DNA of 33,290 bases from Paracoccaceae bacterium. GTDB lineage: Bacteria; Pseudomonadota; Alphaproteobacteria; Rhodobacterales; Rhodobacteraceae. Below the pieces are notes generated by a model. The model did not search any database, had not been told where the DNA came from, and worked only from the letters and a program-made list of their open reading frames with translations. Location: assembly GCA_003564655.1 (NCBI GenBank), contig PXES01000334.1:1-33290 (forward strand), written 5' to 3'. This document shows, in pieces, positions 33,112 through 33,290 of the stretch (positions are counted from its first letter, which is position 1; every line of letters begins with the position of its first letter). Both the position numbers and the translations under genes were made by a program.

Positions 33112-33290
33112 ATGCCTTGGGACCGCAACCAGATGGCCGCGCGCGCCGCGCAGGAGCTTCAGGACGGAATGTATGTCAATCTCGGCATCGGTATCCCGAC
33201 CCTGGTGGCCAATTACATTCCGGAAGGCGTGCAGGTGACGCTGCAGTCCGAGAACGGGATGCTGGGCATCGGCCCCTTCCCGACCGAGAA
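33112..33290 (+). CDS. scoB: Succinyl-CoA:3-ketoacid CoA-transferase subunit B (3' truncated by window)
   Basis: The first 59 residues of the beta subunit. MPWDRNQMAARAAQELQDGM is followed by YVNLGIGIPTLVANY and by the catalytic SENGMLGIGP, where Glu47 is the nucleophile that forms the glutamyl-CoA intermediate. The start has GGAG about 10 nt upstream. It lies 37 bp after the LOV gene on the same strand, so scoA, the LOV gene and scoB are probably one transcript. The rest of the gene is outside the window. Confidence 0.93.
   Translation, partial: MPWDRNQMAARAAQELQDGMYVNLGIGIPTLVANYIPEGVQVTLQSENGMLGIGPFPTE

Overview
The window is GC-rich (roughly two-thirds GC by eye), densely coded chromosomal DNA from an alphaproteobacterium, most likely of the Rhodobacterales (Rhodobacter/Paracoccus/Roseobacter group). 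The basis is gene content and order: an atpF-type end of an ATP synthase cluster, an aa3-oxidase cluster without subunit I that runs ctaC-ctaB-small ORF-ctaG-ctaE-surf1 and continues into thrC and an M16 peptidase, ftsEX divergent from an MJ0042-type zinc-ribbon gene, a perfect FNR-type box beside ctaC, and scoA/scoB. I see no tRNA, rRNA, insertion sequence, prophage or CRISPR array. This is mostly core genome, so the interest lies in small regulatory elements and a few unusual proteins.

Layout. 1-4164: end of atpF, a LysR regulator on the minus strand, then a plus-strand run of an S49 protease, a tiny membrane/Cys-motif protein, a Ca/Na antiporter and a pteridine-reductase-like SDR. 4165-4455: an AT-rich island (about 30% GC over 4241-4330) with a perfect DnaA box. 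4456-7031: uvrC overlapping a cobB-type sirtuin. 7035-11670 (minus): rmuC, a PPOX flavoprotein, plsC, ftsX and ftsE; the last four are translationally overlapped. 11862-16186 (plus): zinc-ribbon membrane protein, queuosine-precursor transporter, a compact leader/minigene element, arfB, a Nudix hydrolase, and a PiT phosphate transporter with a Pho box at its 5' end. 16303-23815 (minus): GNAT, M16 peptidase, thrC, surf1, ctaE, ctaG, a small ORF, ctaB and ctaC. 24055-27709 (plus): tldD, a four-helix membrane protein, and dprA with a very long linker. 27710-28545: about 835 bp with no convincing gene. 28546-33290: topA, then scoA, a LOV-domain kinase-like photoreceptor, and the start of scoB.

Two items deserve most attention. 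First, 13461-13684, upstream of the ribosome-rescue gene arfB, has a TTGACA box, a 17-nt perfect-or-wobble complement to the 3' end of 16S rRNA, an 18-codon ORF starting inside that complement, a strong hairpin terminator, and an upstream 7-nt segment that can pair with the terminator's left arm. This reads as a possible ribosome-sensing attenuator. Second, a LOV photoreceptor with an intact flavin-binding motif and an HATPase-like domain, but no histidine where the phospho-acceptor should be, is encoded between the two subunits of a succinyl-CoA:3-ketoacid CoA-transferase.

Two copies of a GC-rich palindromic repeat (8684-8751 and 12653-12722) look like a dispersed REP-like element. Functional names come from recognising motifs and family architecture by eye; no database search was run.
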